Below, piece after piece: positions 8,916-17,245 of a stretch of DNA of 48,473 bases. Both the position numbers and the translations under genes were made by a program. Location of the stretch: the NCBI GenBank assembly GCA_017405085.1, contig JAFRBB010000019.1, positions 1-48,473 on the forward strand, read 5' to 3'. Under the pieces are notes generated by a model, which ran no database searches, was not told where the DNA came from, and saw only the letters and a list, made by a program, of their open reading frames with translations. Within the stretch, counting starts at the first letter, position 1, and every line of letters begins with the position of its first letter. This DNA is from Eubacteriaceae bacterium (GTDB taxonomy: Bacteria > Bacillota > Clostridia > Eubacteriales > Eubacteriaceae).

Positions 8916-9719
8916 TTACAGCGCCTTAGACCGCGCCACACATTGGTCCACGGCGTCGATGACCGCGTGACGAAAGCCGTCTTTTTCCAAAGCGGCCACC
9001 GCGGCGATGGTGGTGCCGGCGGGGGAGCAGACCATATCTTTGAGTTCCGCGGGATGTTTGTCTAAGTCTAAGACCATTTTGGCGGAGCCGAGCACGCTTT
9101 GGGCCGCGAAGTGATAGGCCTGGGCCCGGGGCATGCCGGCAGCCACGGCGCCGTCGGCCAAAGCCTCAATGAACATGAACACAAAGGCCGGGGAGGAACC
9201 GCTGACGGCGACAACGGCGTCCATCAGGTGCTCCGGCACGATTTCCGCCTCGCCGAAGCTCGCGAACAGGGCTTTGACGGCGTCGGTTTCCGCCGCGCTG
9301 ACGTTGGCGTTGGGGGAGAGGGCCGACATGCCTTCGCCCACCATAGCCGGGGTGTTGGGCATGGCGCGGATGAGTTTGATGGGGCGTCCGAAACGTTGTT
9401 CGGTGACGTCGATGCTTTGTCCCGCGGCAATGGTGACGATGACGGCGCCGGGCATGACATCATTGCGGATTTCCTCAATGACCGCCGGATAGACTTGGGG
9501 CTTGACGGCAAGAAATAGGATATCGGACCCTTTGGCGACATCCGAATTGCCTCCGGCGGCGCGAATCCCGACGGATTTGGCAAAGCCGTGGGCTTTGACG
9601 CTGTCGGCATCAGAGACGATGATGCTCTCCGGCGCCGCGGCGTGGTGAAAGACCATTCCGCGAATCATGGCCTGGGCCATATTGCCGCAGCCGATAAAAC
9701 CGATGGTTTGCTGTTCCAT
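8916..9719 (-). CDS. proC: pyrroline-5-carboxylate reductase
   Basis: Final step of proline synthesis: reduces 1-pyrroline-5-carboxylate to proline with NAD(P)H, in the cytosol. The 267-residue length is typical. It has the N-terminal Rossmann motif GFIGCGNMAQAM, then AVKPQ, RAMPNTPA and a C-terminal dimer domain with the family signature region around CSPAGTTIAAV. The ATG at 9719 has AAAGAGAGGTATTTTC upstream. It is a single gene convergent with the PMT operon and divergent from the ABC permease, with no proA/proB nearby. Confidence 0.96.
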   Translation of the reverse strand: MEQQTIGFIGCGNMAQAMIRGMVFHHAAAPESIIVSDADSVKAHGFAKSVGIRAAGGNSDVAKGSDILFLAVKPQVYPAVIEEIRNDVMPGAVIVTIAAGQSIDVTEQRFGRPIKLIRAMPNTPAMVGEGMSALSPNANVSAAETDAVKALFASFGEAEIVPEHLMDAVVAVSGSSPAFVFMFIEALADGAVAAGMPRAQAYHFAAQSVLGSAKMVLDLDKHPAELKDMVCSPAGTTIAAVAALEKDGFRHAVIDAVDQCVARSKAL

Positions 9720-9773
9720 GAAAATACCTCTCTTTATTTGGTGTTAATGTCAATTTCTTTGTGATTTTGCCTT

Positions 9774-9779
9774 ATTATA
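9774..9779 (-). promoter_or_regulatory. candidate -10 box of proC
   Basis: Perfect TATAAT on the minus strand about 55 nt upstream of the proC ATG. The -35 region is a poor match (ATGAAC, 17-nt spacing), so only the -10 is proposed. Confidence 0.4.
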
Positions 9780-9956
9780 GCATAAAACATCGGGCGGTTC
9801 ATCGGAAAAGGGAATATGTGTTCGCGGTGAGGCGCGATCAATCTTAACGTCTGATTAAAGCATTGACCGGGCTAATCGATTTTTTAAGATTTCTTGCCTA
9901 TGATAAAACCCATCATTTACGGCGTAAAAGAAATACTCAAAGAGAAGGGTTGGTTT

Positions 9957-11489
9957 ATGTTTATCATTAAAAACGCTTGGCGCAATATCATGCGCGCGAA
10001 AGGGAGAAGCGTTTTAATCGGCATGATTGTGACGATGATCGCTTTTTCGGCCTGTATCGGGTTGTGTATCAGACAATCGGCGCAAACAGCGCGAACCAAT
10101 GCGCTCAACAATATGACAATTACCGCGGAAATTTCTCCGGATCGTGAAAAAGCAATGGAAAAAAGCGCGGATGGCGGACGTGTTGATCCGAGCAAAATGA
10201 GAGAGGCGATGGCTCCTGAATTGAGCCTTGAGGAGCTTGAGAAGTATAAAGCGGCCGAGTCTGTCAAGGATTTTTATTATTCGTTGTCCGCGTCTTTAGA
10301 TGCTTCCGGGAATACGAAAGCGTATCCACCCTCAAACAGCGAAAGCGCCGCTCAAAACGCCGCCGGCGCCAATGCCGGAAACACCGAAAAAGGCGGCAAA
10401 TCCGGCAGAATGGCCGAAGGTGATTTCGCTGTCACCGGTTATTCTTCCGATACGGCGATGACCGATTTTACAAACGGCAATTATCAAATCACATCCGGCA
10501 AAATGTTTGAACAGGGCAAAGCCGACAATACAGCTGTGATTTCCGATGAGCTGGCATCCTATAATCATGTGAAGGTCGGCGACAGCATCACCCTTTGTCA
10601 TCCGAATAACACCGCCGAACAGTTTACGCTGAAAATCAGCGGTATCTACCATAACGAGAACGCTTCTTCCGAAGCCCAAGGCGGCGGACGAGGCATGCGT
10701 GTCGATCCCGCGAATCGGATTTTTACCAGTTATCAAACGTTGAAGGCGATGACCGACGCTTCGGCGAAAACATCGGGCGATCACGCGTTGAACGGCCGTT
10801 TGACCGGAACGTATGTTGTCGGGGATGTCGCCGGGTATGAAAATTTTAAAAATCAGGTGAAGACCCTCGGCTTGTCCGATCAATACACGGTGAATTCCTC
10901 GGACTTGATGGCTTATGAGCGTCAGGCGGCGCCGCTTAACAATCTGTCGACTATCGCCGGATACGGTTTAATTGTGCTGTTGGTGCTCGGCGCGGTGGTT
11001 TTGGTTGTGATGAATATCTTCAGCACCCGTGAAAGAAAGTACGAAATCGGCGTCATGAGCGCCATCGGTATGAAAAAGCATAAACTCGCGATGTTATTTG
11101 TTAGTGAAATATTGATGATTACCCTCATTGGCAGCGTCATCGGCGGCGGGATTGGCGCCGCGGTGTCCGTTCCGGTGACCAACGCGTTGTTATCGGCGCA
11201 AACGGCTAGCGACATGGGCGGCCGAGGGGGATCTTTTGGAAGAGATATCAACAAAGGCCCCGACCAAACTCAAAATAACGGCGGCGACGCCGGCTCACCC
11301 CAAACGGCGCCGGGCGGCTCCGGGGGGTCTTCCGGCCAAAGGATCACCCAGGTGGAAAGCGCTGTCAATTTGACAGTCCTCATTGAACTTTTGGGCATTT
11401 CGCTTCTGCTGGCGATGGCTTCGGGCATGGTTTCGGTCATCTTCATTACCAGGTACGATCCGATTACGATTCTGTCCGAGCGGGACTAA
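9957..11489 (+). CDS. ABC transporter permease (FtsX/MacB type)
   Basis: About 510-residue permease with one N-terminal helix, a large extracytoplasmic domain (about residues 45-325) and three C-terminal helices, as in MacB/FtsX-type mechanotransmission or peptide/antibiotic exporters. The cytoplasmic loop NIFSTRERKYEIGVMSAIGM is the characteristic FtsX-domain segment. A Gly/Asn/Gln-rich insertion (GGSGGSSGQ region) sits between the last two helices. I chose ATG 9957, preceded by AGAAGGGT; an earlier in-frame ATG at 9894 lacks a site. It pairs with the ATPase gene 18 nt downstream. Cargo is unknown. Confidence 0.88.
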   Translation: MFIIKNAWRNIMRAKGRSVLIGMIVTMIAFSACIGLCIRQSAQTARTNALNNMTITAEISPDREKAMEKSADGGRVDPSKMREAMAPELSLEELEKYKAAESVKDFYYSLSASLDASGNTKAYPPSNSESAAQNAAGANAGNTEKGGKSGRMAEGDFAVTGYSSDTAMTDFTNGNYQITSGKMFEQGKADNTAVISDELASYNHVKVGDSITLCHPNNTAEQFTLKISGIYHNENASSEAQGGGRGMRVDPANRIFTSYQTLKAMTDASAKTSGDHALNGRLTGTYVVGDVAGYENFKNQVKTLGLSDQYTVNSSDLMAYERQAAPLNNLSTIAGYGLIVLLVLGAVVLVVMNIFSTRERKYEIGVMSAIGMKKHKLAMLFVSEILMITLIGSVIGGGIGAAVSVPVTNALLSAQTASDMGGRGGSFGRDINKGPDQTQNNGGDAGSPQTAPGGSGGSSGQRITQVESAVNLTVLIELLGISLLLAMASGMVSVIFITRYDPITILSERD

Positions 11490-11507
11490 GCGAAAGGAGC
11501 ATTCACT

Positions 11508-12203
11508 ATGGACGTGCTAAAACTCAATCATGTCAGCTTCGCCTATGGCGCGCAACCCATTTTCGAAGGGATTGACTATGCTTTTGAGGATCATAAAATC
11601 TACGCGATTGTCGGCCGCTCCGGGGAAGGCAAGACGACGCTGCTCTCGGTGATGAGCGGTTTGGCCGAGCCTTCATCGGGAGACATCACGGTGAACGGCA
11701 ACCCGATCGGTGGCTGCGATAAATATGAATACCGCAGCAGAGACGTCGGGGTTATTTTCCAAAATTTCAATTTGTTGACCAAGTTGACAGCGGCGGAAAA
11801 TGTCGCGTTTTCCATCGAGTTGTCTGAGCAAAACGACCGCGGCGGAAAGAAATCAAGTCAGGATGCCATTTCTCAAAAGGCTTACGATTTGCTAAGTCAA
11901 ATGGGGCTTTCCCGGGATGAAGCGGACAGACGCGTGCTCAAGCTCTCCGGCGGACAACAGCAACGGGTGGCCATCGCGCGGGCGTTGTCCTATGGGGCCG
12001 GTATTATTCTGGCCGATGAACCGACAGGAAATTTGGATCAAGCGACCCAAATGGAGATTATGGAACTTTTCAGACATCTGGCGGACGAGGGAAAATGCGT
12101 CATTATCGTGACGCACAGCGCCACCATTGCCGAACAGGCCGATGTCTGTGTTGATTTGGCGGCGCTCAAGCAAGCGGGAGCGGCGCGGGGTCAGGAACAA
12201 TGA
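11508..12203 (+). CDS. ABC transporter ATP-binding protein (MacB/LolD type)
   Basis: 231-residue nucleotide-binding subunit. Walker A is GRSGEGKTT (Glu at a position more often Ser/Ala), the Q-loop lies in VIFQNFNLL, the signature is LSGGQQQRVAIARAL, and Walker B is IILADEPTGNLD followed by a switch His in VTHS. The PTGNLD pattern is typical of MacB/LolD-type ATPases, matching the FtsX-type permease just upstream. Ribosome site AAAGGAG lies before ATG 11508. Together the two genes make one transporter. Confidence 0.95.
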   Translation: MDVLKLNHVSFAYGAQPIFEGIDYAFEDHKIYAIVGRSGEGKTTLLSVMSGLAEPSSGDITVNGNPIGGCDKYEYRSRDVGVIFQNFNLLTKLTAAENVAFSIELSEQNDRGGKKSSQDAISQKAYDLLSQMGLSRDEADRRVLKLSGGQQQRVAIARALSYGAGIILADEPTGNLDQATQMEIMELFRHLADEGKCVIIVTHSATIAEQADVCVDLAALKQAGAARGQEQ

Positions 12204-12212
12204 TGACAATTA

Positions 12213-12237
12213 AAAATCGCCTTCGGGCGGTTTTTTT
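12213..12237 (+). terminator. terminator of the ABC operon
   Basis: Stem AAAATCGCC / GGCGGTTTT (one wobble) with TTCG tetraloop, followed by T's, 10 nt after the ATPase stop. Confidence 0.9.
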
Positions 12238-12275
12238 GAGGATAAAACGCGAACAACTGCCGATGCACAGCCAAT

Positions 12276-12641
12276 ATGCGGGCGAGAGCCTCGTTGGATG
12301 AAAGTGATTTAGAATGACTGAAGCAACTGGCCAAGCTCTATGGTCTGGATAAAACGAAGGATTTTGATGACTTCAAGAAAAAGTATTTGAAATCAAGCGA
12401 GCATCTTGGTAAAATAGCAATGGATCTTCAACTCTTTGCTCGCAAGAGTAAAGATTTTGACACCATTCGATTGTCAAAAAAGGAATACGCCATAGTGATG
12501 CATGAGTTTAATACGAATATGTCCGAAGATCAAAGAAAAAGGAAAATTGTCAGCAAGGCGATAGGGAATTATGTTTACACAATAGAGAACAATGGTTTTA
12601 ATGATTATCGCATTATTGGCAAAATTCCCATAGAGGAATAA
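12276..12641 (+). pseudogene. C-terminal remnant of a phage-derived or polymorphic toxin
   Basis: One frame reads as protein through an in-frame TGA at 12315-12317: MRARASLDESDLE, stop, then LKQLAKLYGLDKTKDF and onward without a break to 12641. The later part includes MDLQLFARKSKDFDTIRL and ends with an NGFNDYRIIGK segment. No ribosome site precedes the possible starts (TTG 12387, ATG 12420). The layout (helical phage-head-like end, an LQLFA hinge, then a small C-terminal domain and a small gene 2 nt downstream) is what polymorphic or MuF-type phage toxin tips with immunity genes look like. It is probably a displaced toxin tip lacking its N-terminal carrier. The toxic activity is not recognised. 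Confidence 0.55.
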
Positions 12642-12643
12642 AA

Positions 12644-12841
12644 ATGAACGAATCGAAAACATTAGAGAAGAAATTAAAACTCATTGCTGATGATAAAGAC
12701 TTTATTTTTTGTGTATCCCATATGTTGAAAACAAAAGAAGACGTAGAAGAAGTTATTTATTATATTGATAACGGTGAAGATGTCTCATACGAAAACATTA
12801 TTTTACTTACACTATGGCTAAACAAAAAAAGAAAAAAGTAA
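12644..12841 (+). CDS. small acidic protein, probable immunity/antitoxin partner
   Basis: 65-residue cytosolic protein starting 2 nt after the toxin-remnant stop, with AGAGGAATAAAA as ribosome site. It is rich in Asp, Glu and Lys, with DVEEVIYYIDNGEDVSYENI in the middle and a basic tail. Small size, charge and placement directly after a C-terminal toxin domain suggest an immunity protein, kept intact while the toxin reading frame is broken. No family is recognised, so the role rests on context only. Confidence 0.5.
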   Translation: MNESKTLEKKLKLIADDKDFIFCVSHMLKTKEDVEEVIYYIDNGEDVSYENIILLTLWLNKKRKK

Positions 12842-13161
12842 AAATCATAGTGATTTACAATAACAATGACCTGAACAAGTCGTTAAAAGGTTCTTTTTTA
12901 TTGTCAACATTCACCGGGAATGGTATTAAACATCCGATTCCAAATCGTGGTTAGTCCACGATAAATAGCCCATCATCTAAGATGAAAATGAATTTTTTTC
13001 ATGGAAGCAGTACAGCGTGATAAGGTCTTCGTTTGATTGGAAAAACGATTCGAAAATCAATTTGTGGAAGCGAACCATTCATCGTACAAACAAAAGCAAC
13101 AGCCGGTTGCTTGAAATTCCGATTGTTTTGTAATAGAGTAAAAAACGAGGGAGGTGTTTTG
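12842..13161. other. intergenic stretch, no gene supported
   Basis: About 320 bases between the small gene and the XRE regulator. A weak hairpin with a T-run lies near 12880-12900. TTGCTT, 17 nt, GTAATA before 13140 is a weak promoter candidate for the regulator. Nothing else was recognised. Confidence 0.4.
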
Positions 13162-13926
13162 ATGAAGACAAAAGAAATCATATATGAGTTAAGGACGAAA
13201 AACGGACTGTCCCAAGATGAGCTGGCGGAAAAAATCCACGTGACCCGGCAGGCAGTGTCCCGCTGGGAAACCGGAGATACCCTGCCGAATACCGAAACGC
13301 TCAAATTGCTTTCGGGATTGTTTAACGTGTCCATCAATACGCTGCTGGGCTCACCGCGTCAACTCATCTGTCAATGCTGCGGCATGCCGCTGGAAGATAC
13401 AATCATCGGGAAAGAAAAAGACGGCACGTTGAATGAAGATTATTGCAAATGGTGCTACGCGGACGGACAGTATACCTACCATGATATGGATGATTTGATT
13501 GACGTGTGCATTCCTCACATGGTCAAAGAGGGCTTCACGGAAGAACAGGCGCGCGCTTACATGAAACAAAAACTGCCGACGCTCGACTATTGGAAACGAT
13601 ATGAGGAACTGAGTGATGACGGACAATTTGAAGCCTTCAAAAAACAGCTCATCAATGAAATCAACGATCTCCAAATAGAAGGCATGCCGAAAGTTGAAAG
13701 CCTCAACGCCCTTGTCGGAAGCTATGTCAATCTGGCCTATCCGCTGCCGAACGGGGGAAACGCTAAATTTCTCGATGACGGAACAACCTATCTCGGCAAT
13801 CAACTGGAATCGGAATTTGACGGTGAGCGTTGCTTCGGCGTATTGGCAAACATGGATTTCATTTTGGTGAGCACATATGAAGCAGAAGGAAATAATCCCG
13901 AGCTCGTATTATTTAAAAAGAGATAA
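13162..13926 (+). CDS. XRE-family regulator with zinc-ribbon domain
   Basis: 254-residue cytosolic protein. Residues 5-60 form a Cro/CI-type helix-turn-helix (LSQDELAEKIHVTRQAVSRWE). Next comes a zinc-ribbon-like region with CQCCGMPL and DYCKWCYADG (four cysteine positions), a helical segment, and a C-terminal region of unknown fold. This architecture (HTH plus 'putative zinc ribbon') is common in Firmicutes, but ligand and targets are unknown. I chose ATG 13162 because GAGGGAGGTG precedes it; the frame is open upstream without a site. It is a single gene closed by a strong terminator. Confidence 0.85.
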   Translation: MKTKEIIYELRTKNGLSQDELAEKIHVTRQAVSRWETGDTLPNTETLKLLSGLFNVSINTLLGSPRQLICQCCGMPLEDTIIGKEKDGTLNEDYCKWCYADGQYTYHDMDDLIDVCIPHMVKEGFTEEQARAYMKQKLPTLDYWKRYEELSDDGQFEAFKKQLINEINDLQIEGMPKVESLNALVGSYVNLAYPLPNGGNAKFLDDGTTYLGNQLESEFDGERCFGVLANMDFILVSTYEAEGNNPELVLFKKR

Positions 13927-13947
13927 GCAATTAGCGGATTGATTGGT

Positions 13948-13979
13948 CGCCGGCATTCGTGCCGGCGGCTGTTTTTTTT
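13948..13979 (+). terminator. terminator of the XRE gene
   Basis: Perfect 8-bp stem CGCCGGCA / TGCCGGCG with TTCG loop, then GGCTG and eight T's. Confidence 0.9.
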
Positions 13980-14000
13980 GTGTGGAACATGAATAAATCC

Positions 14001-14048
14001 TTGACAGGCTAACGGCCTATAGCTACAATATAGCTAATAAACGTTAGC
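14001..14048 (+). promoter_or_regulatory. promoter with probable TetR operator
   Basis: TTGACA (14001-14006), 17-nt spacer, TACAAT (14024-14029), close to the sigma-A consensus. The inverted repeat GCTAACG (14008-14014) / CGTTAGC (14042-14048) brackets the -10, and TATAGCTA occurs twice (14018 and 14029). This geometry suits autorepression by the TetR protein encoded 21 nt downstream. Confidence 0.7.
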
Positions 14049-14068
14049 AAATGATTTAGGAGATAACC

Positions 14069-14656
14069 ATGACCACCAAAGAAAGAATATTGGAAGAAGC
14101 GTTGACGCTTTTCGCGCAAAAGGGATATGACGGGACAGGCGTTGATATGATCGCCGGACGCGTCGGCATCAAAGGCCCGTCGCTCTATAAGCATTTCAAA
14201 GGGAAAGAAGACATTCTCAATGCCCTTATCGACAACGCGGAAGCCAGATACGAGGATTTTTTCGGTTCGGAAAAAAACGTCGGCACAATTCCCGAAACCA
14301 AAGAAGCGTTTATCCGTATGACGATGGACAGAATCGCTTTTACCATGCGCGACCCGATGATTCGAAGAATCCGAAGGTTTTTGGTTCAAGAACAGTTTCG
14401 CAATGACAGACTTGCCGAAATCACAACGCGGCATCAATTGGAAGGCGTCCAGCGGATGTACGCGAAAATCATCAAAGCGATGATGGACAAGGGTCTGTTT
14501 ATCAAAGACGATCCGGAGCTTTTGGCGACAGAGCTGGCATCGCCCGTTGTTCTATGGGTCGCGAAAGCGGACCGACAGACCCAATTTGAACAGGAAATCA
14601 TTAAAAGCATCGAGAAATATATTCGACACTTTTGCGATGTGTATATGAAGGAATGA
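14069..14656 (+). CDS. TetR/AcrR-family transcriptional repressor
   Basis: 195-residue regulator. The N-terminal helix-turn-helix (residues 3-48) reads TKERILEEALTLFAQKGYDG and ends with SLYKHFKGKEDIL, a standard TetR pattern. The C-terminal ligand-binding region is helical and not assignable. Ribosome site TTAGGAGAT lies before ATG 14069. It is likely autoregulated through the inverted repeat just upstream, and forms an operon with the GNAT (6-nt gap) and yjdF (overlap). The inducer is unknown. Confidence 0.93.
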   Translation: MTTKERILEEALTLFAQKGYDGTGVDMIAGRVGIKGPSLYKHFKGKEDILNALIDNAEARYEDFFGSEKNVGTIPETKEAFIRMTMDRIAFTMRDPMIRRIRRFLVQEQFRNDRLAEITTRHQLEGVQRMYAKIIKAMMDKGLFIKDDPELLATELASPVVLWVAKADRQTQFEQEIIKSIEKYIRHFCDVYMKE

Positions 14657-14662
14657 GCGACA

Positions 14663-15214
14663 ATGATTTTACGAACAAAACGCCTGATACTACGCCCTTG
14701 GGAAGAGGGGGACGCGGAGAATTTATATGCGTACGCGAAGGATGAACGTGTCGGACCCATTGCCGGATGGCCGGTTCATACAAGCGTAGAGAATAGCCGT
14801 GAGATTATCAAAACGGTTTTGTCGAAGCCGGAAACTTACGCGGTCTGTTTGAAAGAAAACCCCATCGCGATTGGCTGCGTCGGTTTGACGATTGGCAAGG
14901 AGAGTAATTTCGTGCTGCCGGATACGGAAGGTGAAATCGGCTATTGGATCGGTGTGCCGTATTGGGGGCAGGGTTTGATTCCCGAGGCGACAAGCGAATT
15001 GATTCGACACGCTTTTGAGGATTTGCGTCTGACTACGCTATGGTGCGGCTATTTTGACGGCAATGAAAAGTCAAAGCGAGCCCAGGAAAAATGCGGCTTT
15101 ACTTATCATCACACAGATAAAGAGATAGAATGGAAGCTGATGAACGATATTCGCACCGAGCACGTTACACGGCTGACCAAAGAAGAATGGGAAAGCTTTT
15201 TCAAAAGACAATGA
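14663..15214 (+). CDS. GNAT-family N-acetyltransferase (RimJ/RimL type)
   Basis: 183-residue acetyl-CoA-dependent acetyltransferase. It starts with [18 protein letters not shown], typical of RimJ/RimL-like GNATs. Motif A/acetyl-CoA binding is around [18 protein letters not shown], and the conserved [13 protein letters not shown] segment is near residue 135. It is the second gene of the tetR operon. Its stop overlaps the ATG of yjdF (ATGA), so the two are translationally coupled. Substrate is unknown; resistance-type modification is possible given the TetR neighbour, but this is inference. Confidence 0.9.
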   Translation: MILRTKRLILRPWEEGDAENLYAYAKDERVGPIAGWPVHTSVENSREIIKTVLSKPETYAVCLKENPIAIGCVGLTIGKESNFVLPDTEGEIGYWIGVPYWGQGLIPEATSELIRHAFEDLRLTTLWCGYFDGNEKSKRAQEKCGFTYHHTDKEIEWKLMNDIRTEHVTRLTKEEWESFFKRQ

Positions 15215-15648
15215 AGGTCGAGAAAAACAAAATCATTGAGACAAAATCGATGCTGACTGTTTTCTTTGAAGAGCCGTTTTGGGTCGGTGTGTTCGAGGAG
15301 CTTGACGACGGCAAGCTTGCTGTCTGCAAAGCCGTTTTCGGCGCGGAACCGACGGACGCGGAAATATATGATTTTGTTCTAAAACACTACCATCAGTTAC
15401 AGTTCAGCGCCCCCGAAAATGTCGACATCAAACAAAAAGCGGACAACCCGAAGCGCCGCAAACGAAATGCCCGAAAACAACTTCGGGAAAGCGGCATCGG
15501 AACCCGATCACAGCAGGCTTTGCAAAAGCAGTACGAAGCAAACAAAATGGAGCGCAAGAGACAATCCCGCGAACAAAAGGAAGCGGAAAAGAAGCGGTTG
15601 TTTGAATTAAAACAGCAAAAGCGCAAGGAAAAACACAGAGGTCATTAG
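15211..15648 (+). CDS. yjdF: YjdF-family protein (DUF2992)
   Basis: 145-residue protein. The N-terminal half is a compact domain ([19 protein letters not shown]), and the C-terminal half is very basic and helical, rich in Lys, Arg and Gln, with a probable coiled coil or nucleic-acid-binding character. This matches the YjdF family, which in other Firmicutes is often preceded by an azaaromatic-binding riboswitch. No riboswitch-like leader is visible here; instead the gene is coupled to the GNAT under the TetR promoter. ATG 15211 is set by the ATGA overlap. Confidence 0.8.
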   Translation: MKVEKNKIIETKSMLTVFFEEPFWVGVFEELDDGKLAVCKAVFGAEPTDAEIYDFVLKHYHQLQFSAPENVDIKQKADNPKRRKRNARKQLRESGIGTRSQQALQKQYEANKMERKRQSREQKEAEKKRLFELKQQKRKEKHRGH

Positions 15649-15719
15649 AGGAATGCATGTTTATCGCATGCATCGCACTGTGATCATTTAAAAAATGACA
15701 AGAATGATAGGAGGCATCA

Positions 15720-16415
15720 ATGAAAACAGTTATTGTTCACGGTCAGAGTCATCGAGGCTCGACGTATCATATTGCCAATCTGTTGGCAGATCAAATCGGA
15801 GGAGAAAAAACCGAATTTTTTTTACCGAGGGATTTCGGATCGTTTTGCTGCGGCTGCGCGAAATGCTTTATGGTGGATGAGACAAAATGCCCGCATTATG
15901 ACAAGCTCGCGCCCATCACACAGGCCCTTGATGAAGCGGATGTGATTATTCTGGCAAGTCCGGTGTATGTTTATCACGCGACAGGGTCGATGAAAGCGTT
16001 TTTGGATCATTATGGTTATCGTTGGATGGTGCATCGTCCTAATGAAAAGATGTTTAAAAAACAAGGGGTTTGCATTTCCACCGCGGCAGGAGCCGGAATG
16101 AAATGGGCCAATAAGGATATGGCAGACAGTTTGTTTTTTTGGGGCGTTGCCAAAATCTACAAATACGGCATCGCCGTCTCGGCTGTCAATTGGGAAAGCG
16201 TTCCCGAAAATAAGAAACGGCGCATCGAAAAAGCGACGGAATCCATCGCGAAGCGGATTATCAAACGGAAAGATCACGTAAAACCTGGTTTGAAAACAAA
16301 AGGTTTTTTTCATCTCATGCGGATGCTGCAGAAAAAAGGTTGGAACGAAGTCGATGTGGATTACTGGAAACAAAGGGGATGGAACGATAAAAATCGGCCA
16401 TGGCAATCTAATTAA
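15720..16415 (+). CDS. NAD(P)H-dependent oxidoreductase, FMN-reductase fold (intact copy)
   Basis: 231-residue flavoprotein of the NADPH-dependent FMN reductase/iron-sulfur flavoprotein type. GQSHRGSTYHIA (residues 6-17) is the FMN phosphate loop. A cysteine cluster CCGCAKCFMVDETKCPHYD (residues about 43-61) resembles the compact Fe-S or redox Cys motif of iron-sulfur flavoproteins. SPVYVYHATGSMKAFLDHYG is the flavin-binding segment. Ribosome site ATAGGAGG. A second copy at 22902 keeps the first about 75 codons at high identity but carries a 317-bp deletion. Electron partner unknown. Confidence 0.88.
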   Translation: MKTVIVHGQSHRGSTYHIANLLADQIGGEKTEFFLPRDFGSFCCGCAKCFMVDETKCPHYDKLAPITQALDEADVIILASPVYVYHATGSMKAFLDHYGYRWMVHRPNEKMFKKQGVCISTAAGAGMKWANKDMADSLFFWGVAKIYKYGIAVSAVNWESVPENKKRRIEKATESIAKRIIKRKDHVKPGLKTKGFFHLMRMLQKKGWNEVDVDYWKQRGWNDKNRPWQSN

Positions 16416-16471
16416 GCATCTTATTTTTAGATTTGCTTTATGTAATCTTCATGGGCGAAGCGGGTGGTGAA

Positions 16472-17245
16472 ATGAGTTTAAGCATCATGACAATCAATAG
16501 CGTTGTCCTTGAAAAAGATATGAACATAGCCGTTTATTGCCCAAATGGCTATGAAAACACCGCGTTACCTGTTTTGTATTTTCTTCACGGCAGAAGCGGA
16601 AACGAAACGCTGCTCGAGCAACTGGGCATCGATAAGCTTTCCGACAGATTGATTGATTCCGGAATCATTAAGCCTATGATGATTGTATGCCCCAACATGG
16701 ATAACAGTCGAGGGATCAATTCATCTGATACTTATTGTGAGATTGCGGGAAAGTACGGCACCGTGCACAAAGGGATGTATGAGGATTATCTTCTTCATGA
16801 AGTCATTCCGTATATCGAACGACGCTTTTGCGCCGATCAAAGCCGTGGCGGACGATTCATCGGGGGCATCTCATCGGGAGGTTACAGCGCGCTGAGTATT
16901 GGATTGCGGCACAGTGATTTGTTTTCAAAAATCGGCGGCCATATGCCGGCAATCGATCTGTCTTATGAAGATGAGGATGAACCCTACTTTACTGATAAAG
17001 CAATGTGGCTGAGATACGATCCTGTTGCCATCGCGGAAAAAGGCATTTTTCATAATATATCGGTATTTCTTGATGATGGAAAAGATGATGAGGGGCAATT
17101 TTACCGAACCTGCGAAAAATTGACGGCTGTTCTTAAATCACAGGGCGCAGATGTTCAATTCTATCTGTTTGACGGTCATCACGATCAAAACTATGTGTTG
17201 TCGCATCTTCATCAGTATTTGTTATTTTACGGGGGAAATCAATGA
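16472..17245 (+). CDS. alpha/beta-hydrolase, esterase D type
   Basis: 257-residue cytosolic esterase-like hydrolase. The strand-turn VLYFLHGRSGNE gives the oxyanion region, GGISSGGYSAL holds the nucleophile Ser (GxSxG type, about residue 138), an acid lies in the VFLDDGKDDE region, and DGHHDQNYV supplies the His. It resembles the S-formylglutathione hydrolase/esterase D group. I chose ATG 16472 behind GGGTGGTGA. Its stop overlaps the next gene (ATGA). The bases just upstream (16455-16467) match 13 bp of the dispersed repeat, possibly a coincidence. Substrate unknown. Confidence 0.82.
   Translation: MSLSIMTINSVVLEKDMNIAVYCPNGYENTALPVLYFLHGRSGNETLLEQLGIDKLSDRLIDSGIIKPMMIVCPNMDNSRGINSSDTYCEIAGKYGTVHKGMYEDYLLHEVIPYIERRFCADQSRGGRFIGGISSGGYSALSIGLRHSDLFSKIGGHMPAIDLSYEDEDEPYFTDKAMWLRYDPVAIAEKGIFHNISVFLDDGKDDEGQFYRTCEKLTAVLKSQGADVQFYLFDGHHDQNYVLSHLHQYLLFYGGNQ

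Noticed and set aside
15649-15719. Azaaromatic (yjdF) riboswitch near yjdF
   Set aside because: yjdF here begins inside the GNAT stop with no leader. The only spacer is downstream and has no matching structure.
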